Part shown: positions 24,469 through 32,584 of the stretch, piece after piece | Layout of the letters: each line of letters begins with the position of its first letter | How positions within the stretch are numbered: the stretch's first letter is position 1 | NCBI GenBank assembly: GCA_965140355.1 | Contig: OZ223194.1 | Span: 1,302,001-1,366,000 of the forward strand | Direction of reading: 5' to 3' | Length of the DNA: 64,000 nt | Origin: Acetobacterium sp965140355 | GTDB taxonomy: Bacteria; Bacillota; Clostridia; Eubacteriales; Eubacteriaceae | Program-made: the position numbers and the translations under genes | Notes under the pieces: generated by a model | What the model was told of the DNA's origin: nothing | What the model saw: only the letters and a program-made list of their open reading frames with translations | The model's database searches: none

Positions 24469-24900
24469 ATGAAAAAAGTAGAAATATATGAGCCGGCCGG
24501 TTGTGCCAGCGGCGTTTGTGACCCGATGATCGAAGCCGATTTAATTCGGATTGAACACATGGTACAGGATTTGCGGGATCGTGGGGTTTCGGTATCCCGT
24601 TATAATGTAATGGACGATATGCCAGCTTTTATGGCTAGTTTTGTGGTCAAAGAAGCGATTGCCACCAAAGGCATCGATTGTTTGCCGCTTACCGTTGTGG
24701 ATGGCAAAATTGAGATGGCCGAAGAGTATCCCACCGATTTTGCTTTGGCTAAATGGGCAGGCTTACCCTGGAGTGATCTGGAAGTATATGCTGATCGGGA
24801 AAAATGCGAAAAAACAGTTTTATTTGGTTACAGTGATGTTGAAAAAAAGAGCGACTGCGATGATGAAGACTGCAACGGTGATTGTAGTTGTTGCGATTAA
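24469..24900 (+). CDS. ArsD-like arsenic metallochaperone, stand-alone
   Basis: A 143-residue thioredoxin-fold protein of the ArsD family, which in classical operons carries As(III) to the ArsA pump ATPase and weakly represses the operon. Matching features are VEIYEPAGCASGVC at the N-terminus, LPLTVVDGKIEMAEEYPT, LAKWAGL, and a Cys-rich tail (DCNGDCSCCD). The first Cys pair of ArsD is here a single Cys before ASGVC, so one of the three As ligands of the classical site is missing. There is no arsA, arsB or arsR nearby. AGGAGG lies before the ATG. Its role as arsenic chaperone is therefore uncertain. Confidence 0.8.
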   Translation: MKKVEIYEPAGCASGVCDPMIEADLIRIEHMVQDLRDRGVSVSRYNVMDDMPAFMASFVVKEAIATKGIDCLPLTVVDGKIEMAEEYPTDFALAKWAGLPWSDLEVYADREKCEKTVLFGYSDVEKKSDCDDEDCNGDCSCCD

Positions 24901-24924
24901 GTAAAATTATTCGTAAAAAAAGAT

Positions 24925-24950
24925 GAAATGCGAAAGCATTTCTTTTTTTT
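24925..24950 (+). terminator. Intrinsic terminator after the arsD-like gene
   Basis: GAAATGC, GAAA tetraloop, GCATTTC (24925-24942), then eight T. Confidence 0.93.
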
Positions 24951-25094
24951 AGGAGAATTTACCGCAAGAATTTATTAGTGCGATTGTATGTTTATTAACA
25001 AGTGAAATATAGTAAACGAATTCAGCCAAAAACGTGAGAAAATAGCGAAAAAATGAGAACAATCTGCAAATATTTATATTGAAAATGTTTGTAT

Positions 25095-25123
25095 TTTACT
25101 CTGATAAAGTGATAGAATAATAT
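25095..25123 (+). promoter_or_regulatory. Promoter of the pncB transcription unit
   Basis: TTTACT (25095-25100), 17-base spacer, TAATAT (25118-25123), about 20 bases before the ribosome site of pncB. Confidence 0.6.
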
Positions 25124-25150
25124 GCAATGTGAAAAGAAGGAGAATTTAGT

Positions 25151-26584
25151 ATGCAATTTGATCGAAAACTTCAACTCGCAACGGATTTATACCAATTTAC
25201 GATGGGAAATGTATACGTTCAAGACGGTAAGCAAAATGAAGTAGCTGTTTTTGATGTTTTTATTAGAAACAATCCCTTTGAAGGCGGCTACACGGTTGTT
25301 GCCGGTTTAGAGCAGGTGATTGATTATATTAACGGAATTCGTTTTACCAAAGAAGATACAATTTTATTAAAGAAAAATCATCCTGAATTTTCGCAGGCCT
25401 TTTTAGATTATTTAGAAAATTTTAAATTTGACGGCGAAATTTATGCCATGCCGGAGGGCAGCATTATTTTTCCGATGGAACCGATTATTCGAATAAAGGC
25501 ACCGCTGATCCAGGCTCAGATTGTCGAAACGACGATCTTGAGTATCGTGAACCATCAAACCTTGATTGCAACCAAGGCATCGCGGATTATTGAAGAAGCG
25601 CGGGGCGACATGGTAATGGAATTTGGTTTGCGACGGGCCCACGGTACTGAAGCTGGTTATTATGGGGCCCGGGCGGCGGTGATCGGCGGCTGTGCCGGAA
25701 CCAGTGTGGTGGAAACCGAAGCTATGTTGGATCGCCCCTCAATGGGAACCATGAGCCATAGTTTTATTCTTAGCTACGATACTGAACTGGAAGCATTCGA
25801 AAAATATGTTAAATATAATCCGGATAACGCTACGTTATTGGTGGACACCTATAATACCCTAGAAAAAGGCGTGCCCAATGCCATTAAAGTGTTGAAAAAA
25901 GCTTTGGCTGAAGGCGGAATCACCGGTCGTTATGGGATACGCATTGATTCCGGCGATCTGGCTTATTTTAGCATCGAAGCTCGAAAAATGTTAGATAATG
26001 CCGGACTCGAAGAGGCCACAATTGTAGCTTCCTCAGACCTGGATGAACATCTCATTAAGGACTTAAAAAGTCAGGGCGCAAAAATTAATTCCTGGGGGGT
26101 GGGGACAAAACTCATCACGGCTTATGATTGTCCGGCGCTGGGCGGGGTTTATAAGTTGTCTGCCATCTCGGGGAAAGCAAAGCTGAAGATATCTAATGAT
26201 CCGGAAAAAATAACCAATCCCGGTTATAAAAAGATTTTTCGCATTTACGGAAAAAGTAATGGTATGGCACTGGCGGATTTAATTGCCTTGGAAGATGAAA
26301 AAATTAATGAACAAGAACCGCTGACAATTTTTCATCCGGTTTACACCTGGAAAAAAAGAGTCATTACTGATTATTATCTTCGAGAGCTGCTGGTACCGAT
26401 TTTTATTGACGGAAAATGTGTGTATCAGTTACCAACTATTTCCGAAATTCAACAGCATTTAAAAGATGAAAAAGATAGTTTATGGCCGGCCTTTAAACGG
26501 ATGGTGAATCCGCATGTTTATCATGTCGATTTATCCCAATCACTGTGGAATTTAAAACAACAATTATTGAGCGAGGCGGAATAA
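25151..26584 (+). CDS. pncB: Nicotinate phosphoribosyltransferase
   Basis: A 477-residue enzyme that makes nicotinate mononucleotide from nicotinate and PRPP with ATP help, the salvage entry to NAD. Visible: TDLYQFTMGNVY at the N-terminus, the catalytic-His segment FGLRRAHGTEAGYYGARAA, GTMSHSFI, and the phosphate-binding IRIDSGDLAYFS. Length is typical of the Gram-positive form. AAGGAG is placed before the ATG. It starts a run of three housekeeping genes (pncB, sua5, rpiB) with short gaps. Confidence 0.94.
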   Translation: MQFDRKLQLATDLYQFTMGNVYVQDGKQNEVAVFDVFIRNNPFEGGYTVVAGLEQVIDYINGIRFTKEDTILLKKNHPEFSQAFLDYLENFKFDGEIYAMPEGSIIFPMEPIIRIKAPLIQAQIVETTILSIVNHQTLIATKASRIIEEARGDMVMEFGLRRAHGTEAGYYGARAAVIGGCAGTSVVETEAMLDRPSMGTMSHSFILSYDTELEAFEKYVKYNPDNATLLVDTYNTLEKGVPNAIKVLKKALAEGGITGRYGIRIDSGDLAYFSIEARKMLDNAGLEEATIVASSDLDEHLIKDLKSQGAKINSWGVGTKLITAYDCPALGGVYKLSAISGKAKLKISNDPEKITNPGYKKIFRIYGKSNGMALADLIALEDEKINEQEPLTIFHPVYTWKKRVITDYYLRELLVPIFIDGKCVYQLPTISEIQQHLKDEKDSLWPAFKRMVNPHVYHVDLSQSLWNLKQQLLSEAE

Positions 26585-26610
26585 TGAAAAGATAAAGTTG
26601 AGCAGGTAAA

Positions 26611-27669
26611 ATGATTGAAAAAATGAAAACAAAGATAGTTTGTATCGAAACGCTTGATCGAACGGCGAAAAAAAATTTAAACGATTTAGCCAGCCTTATT
26701 AAGGACGGTGGAACAGTGGTATTTCCGACCGAAACGGTTTATGGATTGGGCGCAGATGCCTTAAATCCGCAAGCCATCAAAAAAATATTTGCTGCTAAAG
26801 GAAGGCCGGACGATAACCCGCTGATTGTTCATATTGCCGATTTGAATGACGTGCGGCGATTGGTTGCCGAGATTCCCGAAAAGGCGAAAACGTTGATGGA
26901 GGTATTTTGGCCCGGGCCGCTGACAATAATTATGGAAAAAGCCGCCGTTATTCCAACTGAGGTAACGGCAGGTTTGAACACAGTCGGGGTTCGTTTTCCT
27001 GACCATCCCATTGCCCAGGCATTTATAAAAACGGCGGGATGTCCGATTGCAGCACCGAGTGCTAATCGATCGGGACGGCCCAGTCCGACCCAGGCGAAGC
27101 ATGTGCTTGAAGATCTGGATGGACGGGTGGACGGGATTATTTTATCATCGGATGCGGAACTGGGTTTAGAATCAACCGTTATTGATATGACGATCGATCC
27201 TCCGGTGGTGCTCAGACCAGGGGATATCACGCTGGCGGAATTGCGAGAAGTTTTGGGTGAGGTGGAGGTTTCCACGAATGTTACTGAAAATGTAATACCA
27301 GAGAAAGTAGCTTCTCCGGGGATGAAATACACCCATTATTCACCTAAAGGCGATTTGGTGGTGGTTAAGGGCACCGCGACTGAGATTCGCGAGAAAATTA
27401 TCAAAATCTTGTCGAATTACAAAGGAAATCCAATGACAATCGGAGTGCTGGCAAGCAATGAAACAATGGCTAATTATCAGGAAGGTTTGATTATCTCGTT
27501 AGGAAGTCAACGTGATCCCGGTGAGATGGCTAAAAATCTGTTTGCCCGGTTACGGACATTTGATGAACTGGGGGTTGAGAAAATCTATGCCGAGGATATC
27601 CCGCTGAATAATGAAACATTGGCTTTGATAAATAGATTGTATAAAGCGGCAGGTTACACATTTATATAA
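26611..27669 (+). CDS. Threonylcarbamoyl-AMP synthase (Sua5 type)
   Basis: A 352-residue enzyme that makes L-threonylcarbamoyl-AMP from Thr, bicarbonate and ATP for the t6A modification of ANN-decoding tRNAs. The YrdC domain (about 25-210) has FPTETVYGLGADA, KGRPDDNPLIVHI, PSANRSGRPSPT and the LGLESTVID stretch. A linker with SPGMKYTHYSP leads to the C-terminal Sua5 domain (about 240-350), which separates it from short TsaC proteins. Start at 26611 has GCAGG upstream; a second ATG four codons later is possible. Confidence 0.94.
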   Translation: MIEKMKTKIVCIETLDRTAKKNLNDLASLIKDGGTVVFPTETVYGLGADALNPQAIKKIFAAKGRPDDNPLIVHIADLNDVRRLVAEIPEKAKTLMEVFWPGPLTIIMEKAAVIPTEVTAGLNTVGVRFPDHPIAQAFIKTAGCPIAAPSANRSGRPSPTQAKHVLEDLDGRVDGIILSSDAELGLESTVIDMTIDPPVVLRPGDITLAELREVLGEVEVSTNVTENVIPEKVASPGMKYTHYSPKGDLVVVKGTATEIREKIIKILSNYKGNPMTIGVLASNETMANYQEGLIISLGSQRDPGEMAKNLFARLRTFDELGVEKIYAEDIPLNNETLALINRLYKAAGYTFI

Positions 27670-27696
27670 AAGGTAATTTGGAAAGGAGAAAAGCAG

Positions 27697-28146
27697 ATGA
27701 AAATTGCAATTGGTTCAGATCATGGGGGACTAAGCCTCAAAGAAGTGATTAAACCATTTTTGATCGAGCAGGGACATGAGGTGGTTGATTTTGGAACTGC
27801 CACAACAGATTCGTGTGACTATCCCATCTATGGGGAGCGGGTTGGCGAAGCGGTAAGCTTTGGTGATTGTGACCGGGGGATCGCTATTTGTGGAACGGGC
27901 TTAGGGATTTCGATGGCGGTTAATAAGGTGCCGGGAATTCGCGGGGCTTTATGCACCAATGAATTCATGGCCGAAATGGCTCGTGCCCATAATGATGCGA
28001 ACGTATTGGTACTGGGAGCTCGGGTGCTGGGTGATGGCTTGGCGTTGCGGATTGTGGCAGTTTGGTTGGCGACAGAGTTTGCGGGAGATCGCCATCAACG
28101 GCGGGTCAATGAGATTGCAGCGATTGAAAAAAAATATTCAAAATAA
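27697..28146 (+). CDS. rpiB: Ribose-5-phosphate isomerase B
   Basis: A 149-residue isomerase interconverting ribose 5-phosphate and ribulose 5-phosphate in the pentose phosphate pathway. The N-terminal IAIGSDHGGLSLKE, DFGTATTDSCDYPIYG, the catalytic Cys segment GIAICGTGLGISMAVNKVPGIRGALC and NDANVLVLGARV are all present. GGAGAA precedes the ATG. Length is standard for RpiB. Confidence 0.95.
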   Translation: MKIAIGSDHGGLSLKEVIKPFLIEQGHEVVDFGTATTDSCDYPIYGERVGEAVSFGDCDRGIAICGTGLGISMAVNKVPGIRGALCTNEFMAEMARAHNDANVLVLGARVLGDGLALRIVAVWLATEFAGDRHQRRVNEIAAIEKKYSK

Positions 28147-28323
28147 AAAAAAATAGATTTGCTGTATATACAAGTCTACAAAATTGTGATACTATATGTA
28201 AAAGATTTCACGAAAAAGGTAAATATTAGTTTTTTATCTTAGATTGTAGATTTTTTAACAAACGTTATGGTGAAAAATAACAGGATCACAGCAAAAAAAT
28301 ATATTTTGATAATGGAGTGATGC

Positions 28324-28668
28324 ATGAAACGCGGACAAGAAAAATCGTATAAGTACCTTGCAATGATTTCACAAGTTGGAATTTCGGTTATTGTTCCTGT
28401 TGGAATAATGATTTTCATTGGCAAAGTTCTAGATTTTTACTTTCATACCGGAAATTTATTGGTGATTATTTTAGCGGTTTTGGGTGTGTTGGCTGGTTTA
28501 AGGAACTTATATGTGATGCCAATTCGGATGAATGAACGGGCATTGAAAATAGCCCAAGAGAATAAAACCGAAGAAGAAAAAGAAAATGACAGAAAACGAG
28601 CACAAGCATATCGAGACCAGGTGAAAAAGGAAAATAACGAACGTGGTGAAAACGATGAAGATTTTTAA
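28324..28668 (+). CDS. AtpZ/AtpI-type ATP synthase accessory membrane protein
   Basis: A 114-residue protein with two membrane helices (about 15-35 and 45-65) and a long charged cytoplasmic tail, the AtpZ pattern. Such proteins sit at the head of ATP synthase operons and form a membrane complex with AtpI. It is the first gene of the atp operon and overlaps the next gene by 14 bases. GGAG lies before the ATG. No clear promoter could be fixed in 28147-28323. Confidence 0.78.
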   Translation: MKRGQEKSYKYLAMISQVGISVIVPVGIMIFIGKVLDFYFHTGNLLVIILAVLGVLAGLRNLYVMPIRMNERALKIAQENKTEEEKENDRKRAQAYRDQVKKENNERGENDEDF

Positions 28669-29059
28669 TAAACTTTCTTTAGAAACAAAAATAATGATTG
28701 ATAGTGGCTTGATCAGTTTAGGATTAGCACTTTTTTGCTTTTTAACTCAAAATCCGCTAACATTTGCTGTAGGTGTTTTCTTCGGCGGATTTTACAGTAT
28801 TCTCAATTTTAGATTAATGCAATTAACCTTCAACAAAGCAATGAAAATGCCATCGGTGAGAGCTCAAAAATATGTTCAGACCAGATACTTTTTGAGATAC
28901 TTATTAACCGGTGTTGTTATATATGTGGCAATTATTAACCCTTGGGTGAATATCGTTGGTGTTCTACTCGGGTTATTTGCTGTGAAAATTTCAGTATTGC
29001 TAAATGCTACTTTACCAAAAAAAAACACAAAAAAAAACGTCTCGACAAATGAGGCGTGA
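28655..29059 (+). CDS. atpI: ATP synthase protein I
   Basis: A 134-residue, four-helix membrane protein of the AtpI family, reported in other species to help assemble the c ring. Helices are visible at about 12-30, 35-52, 70-90 and 95-112, followed by a basic, Lys/Asn-rich end. ATG at 28655 is chosen over GTG at 28643 because the first has GGTG at a suitable distance. It overlaps the upstream accessory gene. Confidence 0.8.
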   Translation: MKIFNKLSLETKIMIDSGLISLGLALFCFLTQNPLTFAVGVFFGGFYSILNFRLMQLTFNKAMKMPSVRAQKYVQTRYFLRYLLTGVVIYVAIINPWVNIVGVLLGLFAVKISVLLNATLPKKNTKKNVSTNEA

Positions 29060-29126
29060 AATCAAAAAAACACAAAGGGCGATTTAGAATATTTTAAATC
29101 AGCCTGGACAATGAGGTGAAAAAACA

Positions 29127-29792
29127 ATGGAAGGACCAAAAATTTACGGGGAAATCTTCGGATTCCCAGTCACACAAACGATAGTGAACACATGGATAAT
29201 CATGGTCTTTATCTTCGTAGTGTGTTATATTTTAACAAAAAATATGGAAAGAAAACGTCCTGGGAAAGCCCAAGTCATTGCTGAAACCATTGTCACGGCT
29301 CTGGACAATTTAGTCGGACAAACGATGGGAAAAGATAAAATGAAGTTTGCACCATACATGCTTGCTCTGATTATGTTTCTTGCGTTTGCGAATATTGCTG
29401 GGATCATTGGTCTGAGATCTCCAACAGCCGATTTAAACTGTACAGTTGGCCTGGCTTTGATGACGTTTTTTATGACGCAGTTCTTTGGTTTTAAATCAAA
29501 GGGACTGGGCGGTTATCTCAAGGGATTCTTAGAACCGATGCCGTTTTTACTCCCAATTAATATAATTGGGGAATTTGCAAATCCCGTTTCACTCTCTTTC
29601 CGACTTTTCGGGAACATGTTGGGTGGCGGAATTATTATGGCGCTTTTGTATTCGGCGTTAGCAGGATTGATATTTTTTCCAGTGCTAATACCAGTTCCGT
29701 TCCATTTCTATTTTGATATCTTCTCAGGATTATTGCAGAGTTTTATCTTTACAATGTTATCCATGGTATTTATTTCAGGAGCGATGGATTGA
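29127..29792 (+). CDS. atpB: ATP synthase subunit a
   Basis: A 221-residue stator subunit of the membrane Fo part, forming the two ion half-channels next to the c ring. The essential Arg is in SLSFRLFGNMLGG, and ANPVSLSFR is typical of Na+- and H+-translocating forms alike. Five or six membrane helices can be drawn. It is short at the N-terminus, as in other acetogen and clostridial subunits. It lies 67 bases after atpI and 25 bases before the large c subunit. Confidence 0.95.
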   Translation: MEGPKIYGEIFGFPVTQTIVNTWIIMVFIFVVCYILTKNMERKRPGKAQVIAETIVTALDNLVGQTMGKDKMKFAPYMLALIMFLAFANIAGIIGLRSPTADLNCTVGLALMTFFMTQFFGFKSKGLGGYLKGFLEPMPFLLPINIIGEFANPVSLSFRLFGNMLGGGIIMALLYSALAGLIFFPVLIPVPFHFYFDIFSGLLQSFIFTMLSMVFISGAMD

Positions 29793-29817
29793 TGAGAAAG
29801 AAAGGAGATGAACAGCA

Positions 29818-30870
29818 ATGATTGGAGATATGAATATCATAGAATTTGTATTTCAGTTCTTGAGTCAATTCGATCCGATCGATCTGATTAAAGGTTTTTC
29901 AGCGATCGGCATTGGTATCGCGATGATTGCCGGAATCGGACCAGGGATCGGGCAGGGATTTGCCGCGGGCAAGGGTGCTGAAGCGGTTGGCAGAAATCCG
30001 GCAAAAATGAATGATATTACGATGATTATGCTTCTCGGCGCCGCTGTGGCGGAAACATCCGGTATTTTTGCATTAGTAATAGCCATGATCTTATTGTTTG
30101 CTAATCCGTTTATTGCTGCAGCAGCAACCGGAAGCGTTTGGGTATTAGCGGCTTCGGCCGTAGCCAGTGGGATTTCGATGGTCGCTGGAATTGGACCCGG
30201 CGCTGGTCAGGGTTATGCAGCCGGAAAAGGTGCTGAAGCGGTTGGAATTAAACCAGAAAACAAAGGCAGCGTTTTGCGAATTATGTTGCTGGGACAAGCA
30301 GTTGCTCAAACAACAGGGATCTACGCATTGATCATTTCGTTAATATTGATGTATGCGAATCCATTTCTACAAGCCGGTGGCAAGGACTTTGTAATGGCGT
30401 TTTCGGTACTGGGTGCCAGTATTGCGATGCTTGCCGGAATCGGTCCTGGTTTAGGACAAGGATTTGCCGGCGGCAAAGGTGCCGAAGCAGTTGGTAAGAA
30501 TCCCACCAAAACAAATGATATCTCGATGATCATGCTTCTTGGTGCTGCCGTAGCGGAAACATCTGGTATTTTTTCATTAGTAGTCGCATTGATACTAATT
30601 TTTGCAAATCCGCTAATTGGATTATCCGGCAGTGTTTGGATTCTGTCAGCATCGGCTTTAGCGAGCGGGATTGCGATGATCGCCGGAATTGGCCCAGGAA
30701 CCGGTCAAGGATTTGCAGCTGGTAAAGGAACCGAAATGGTTGGTATCAGACCTGAAGTGAAAAGTGTTGTTTTACGGGTCATGCTATTAGGTCAGGCAGT
30801 TGCTCAAACAACCGGAATTTATGCGCTAATTGTAGCTTTAGTGTTGATGTATGCAAATCCCTTTTTATAA
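29818..30870 (+). CDS. atpE: ATP synthase large c subunit with four hairpins (eight membrane helices)
   Basis: A 350-residue rotor subunit made of four c-type hairpins (about 22-98, 105-182, 187-265 and 268-350). Each has the GIGPGxGQG loop and a second helix ending in ANPF or ANPL. Hairpins 1 and 3 carry the carboxylate in AAVAETSGIF; hairpins 2 and 4 have Gln instead (GQAVAQTTGIY). The known Acetobacterium woodii c1 has two hairpins with one carboxylate, so this looks like a tandem duplication of a c1-type protein. The two halves differ at many silent sites, so the doubling is not recent and not an assembly fault. The Gln and Glu-Thr/Ser residues fit Na+ binding. Confidence 0.93.
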   Translation: MIGDMNIIEFVFQFLSQFDPIDLIKGFSAIGIGIAMIAGIGPGIGQGFAAGKGAEAVGRNPAKMNDITMIMLLGAAVAETSGIFALVIAMILLFANPFIAAAATGSVWVLAASAVASGISMVAGIGPGAGQGYAAGKGAEAVGIKPENKGSVLRIMLLGQAVAQTTGIYALIISLILMYANPFLQAGGKDFVMAFSVLGASIAMLAGIGPGLGQGFAGGKGAEAVGKNPTKTNDISMIMLLGAAVAETSGIFSLVVALILIFANPLIGLSGSVWILSASALASGIAMIAGIGPGTGQGFAAGKGTEMVGIRPEVKSVVLRVMLLGQAVAQTTGIYALIVALVLMYANPFL

Positions 30871-30912
30871 AAAAGGCTTTGTGTTAACAACGTTTAGGAG
30901 GGAAACATCATT

Positions 30913-31161
30913 ATGGAAGGTTTAGATTTTATTAAAGCATGTTCAGCCATTGGTGCTGGGATTGCGATGATCGCCGGGGTAGGACCTGGTATTGGTCAGG
31001 GTTTTGCAGCCGGTAAAGGGGCCGAAGCAGTTGGTCGTCAGCCGGAAGCGCAAAGTGATATTGTCAGAACCATGCTACTTGGGGCAGCAGTAGCTGAAAC
31101 CACTGGTATTTATGGATTGATCGTCGCATTGATTTTATTATTTGCGAACCCATTCTTTTAA
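30913..31161 (+). CDS. atpE: ATP synthase small c subunit, copy 1
   Basis: An 82-residue single hairpin that binds one Na+: Pro-Gly and Gln in GPGIGQG, and Glu-Thr in AAVAETTGIYG. The protein sequence is identical to the next gene. GGAGG precedes the ATG. Together with the large c subunit it should form a mixed ring. Confidence 0.96.
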   Translation: MEGLDFIKACSAIGAGIAMIAGVGPGIGQGFAAGKGAEAVGRQPEAQSDIVRTMLLGAAVAETTGIYGLIVALILLFANPFF

Positions 31162-31209
31162 AAATTAATAAATTAGAATAACTGATTAAACAAGGAGGAA
31201 CGTATACAC

Positions 31210-31458
31210 ATGGAAGGTTTAGATTTTATTAAAGCATGTTCAGCCATTGGCGCTGGTATTGCCATGATCGCTGGGGTAGGACCTGGTATTGGTCAGGGTT
31301 TTGCAGCCGGTAAAGGGGCCGAAGCAGTTGGCCGTCAGCCGGAAGCTCAGAGTGACATTGTTAGAACGATGTTATTAGGTGCAGCGGTAGCGGAAACTAC
31401 CGGTATTTATGGATTGATTGTTGCACTGATTTTACTTTTTGCTAATCCATTCTTTTAA
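31210..31458 (+). CDS. atpE: ATP synthase small c subunit, copy 2
   Basis: Same 82-residue protein as the preceding gene. The DNA differs at silent positions (for example GGCGCTGGTATTGCC here against GGTGCTGGGATTGCG), so these are two real genes. The doubled gene should raise the supply of small c relative to the large c subunit. AAGGAGGA precedes the start. Confidence 0.96.
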   Translation: MEGLDFIKACSAIGAGIAMIAGVGPGIGQGFAAGKGAEAVGRQPEAQSDIVRTMLLGAAVAETTGIYGLIVALILLFANPFF

Positions 31459-31476
31459 AATTGAGGTGATTCACGA

Positions 31477-31518
31477 ATGAAAAACTTTAATGCTTATGAA
31501 TTAGAAAGGGGGATATAA
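31477..31518 (+). CDS. Possible 13-codon leader frame before atpF
   Basis: MKNFNAYELERGI, with GAGGTG eight bases before its ATG and a stop (TAA, 31516-31518) two bases before the TTG start of atpF. Its own last codons (AAAGGGGG) form the atpF ribosome site, an arrangement that would couple atpF translation to passage of ribosomes over this short frame. No function of the peptide itself is suggested. Confidence 0.4.
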   Translation: MKNFNAYELERGI

Positions 31519-31520
31519 CA

Positions 31521-32030
31521 TTGATATTTGAATATGCAGGTTTAGTTGGAATTGATTTAATGCAATTATTGGCAACGATTGTTAACTTTATTATTTTCTT
31601 TTTAATACTGAAACATTTCTTTTACAAAAAAGTTAAAGATATTATTGCTAAAAGACAAGATGATGTGTCGGCTGAAATTGTTGGTGCTACTGAGAAAAAT
31701 GCGGCAGCTGCAAAGCTGAAACAAGAATATGAAGGGTTATTGTCAGATATCCGAGCAAGAGAACGAGAAATCATTCGCGATGCAACGGTAGAGGGGCAAG
31801 CTGAACGAAAAGATATTATTGATAAGGCTCATGACGATGCTAAATTAATTATCGAAAAAGCAATGGCTGAAATCGAAATCGAAAAACGCAAAGCGATGAA
31901 TGAAGTTAAATCTAATATTGTCGATCTATCAATTTTCGCAGCTGAAAAAATTATTGATGAGACATTGGATCAGAAAAAACACGAAGCGATGATCTTAGAT
32001 TTTATTGATAAGGTAGGGGATGCGCAATGA
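31521..32030 (+). CDS. atpF: ATP synthase subunit b
   Basis: A 169-residue peripheral stalk protein: one N-terminal membrane helix (about 8-30) and a long charged coiled coil (about 35-160). The start is TTG at 31521, eight bases after AAAGGGGG; no ATG fits the membrane segment. The end overlaps atpH by four bases. Confidence 0.93.
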   Translation: MIFEYAGLVGIDLMQLLATIVNFIIFFLILKHFFYKKVKDIIAKRQDDVSAEIVGATEKNAAAAKLKQEYEGLLSDIRAREREIIRDATVEGQAERKDIIDKAHDDAKLIIEKAMAEIEIEKRKAMNEVKSNIVDLSIFAAEKIIDETLDQKKHEAMILDFIDKVGDAQ

Positions 32031-32569
32031 GTTTAGTTGCTAGTAAATATGCCCAGGCTTTATTTGATCTGGCAATTGAGAAAGATCAGCTTGAAGAAAT
32101 AAATTCTGATTTTAAAACAGTAGTTGCGATACTTGATTCAGAAGAAAAATTTCTGGAGTTGATGTTAACACCATCTTTGAATACCAAAGAAAAAAAGGGA
32201 ATTTTGACACGGTCTTTAGATAGTCTTTCGAATCAATACATCAAGAATTATTTAATGATTCTGCTGGATAAGAACCGCTTTGAAGATATCTTTGATATTT
32301 ATGAGAAGTTCAGAAGATTAAGTAATGACTATAAAAATTTACTCGAAGCGCGGGTGTTAACCGCAATACCATTGGATGAAACCTTACGGGTTGCGTTGGA
32401 AGAAAAAATGGCCAAACGCTTTAACAAAACAGTAGTTTTGGAAAATAAAATTGATAAATCAATCCTTGGCGGAGTCGTCATTTATATTGGGGATCAGATT
32501 ATCGATGGGAGCATCAAAAAACAATTAAATCAAATGAAAACACAAGTAAATAATATAAGACTACATTAA
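32027..32569 (+). CDS. atpH: ATP synthase subunit delta
   Basis: A 180-residue OSCP/delta subunit linking the peripheral stalk to F1. The N-terminal ASKYAQALFDLAIEK and the C-terminal ILGGVVIYIGDQIIDGSIKKQL are family hallmarks. It overlaps atpF and is followed by atpA after 15 bases. Confidence 0.94.
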   Translation: MSLVASKYAQALFDLAIEKDQLEEINSDFKTVVAILDSEEKFLELMLTPSLNTKEKKGILTRSLDSLSNQYIKNYLMILLDKNRFEDIFDIYEKFRRLSNDYKNLLEARVLTAIPLDETLRVALEEKMAKRFNKTVVLENKIDKSILGGVVIYIGDQIIDGSIKKQLNQMKTQVNNIRLH

Positions 32570-32584
32570 AAGAGGTGAGTAAAG

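Noticed and set aside
26829..27332. 167-codon minus-strand open frame inside sua5
   Set aside because: Shadow of a well-recognised gene; no ribosome site and unnatural composition.
30913..31458. Assembly duplication of the small c-subunit gene
   Set aside because: The copies differ at many silent positions and in the intergenic sequence, so both are genuine.
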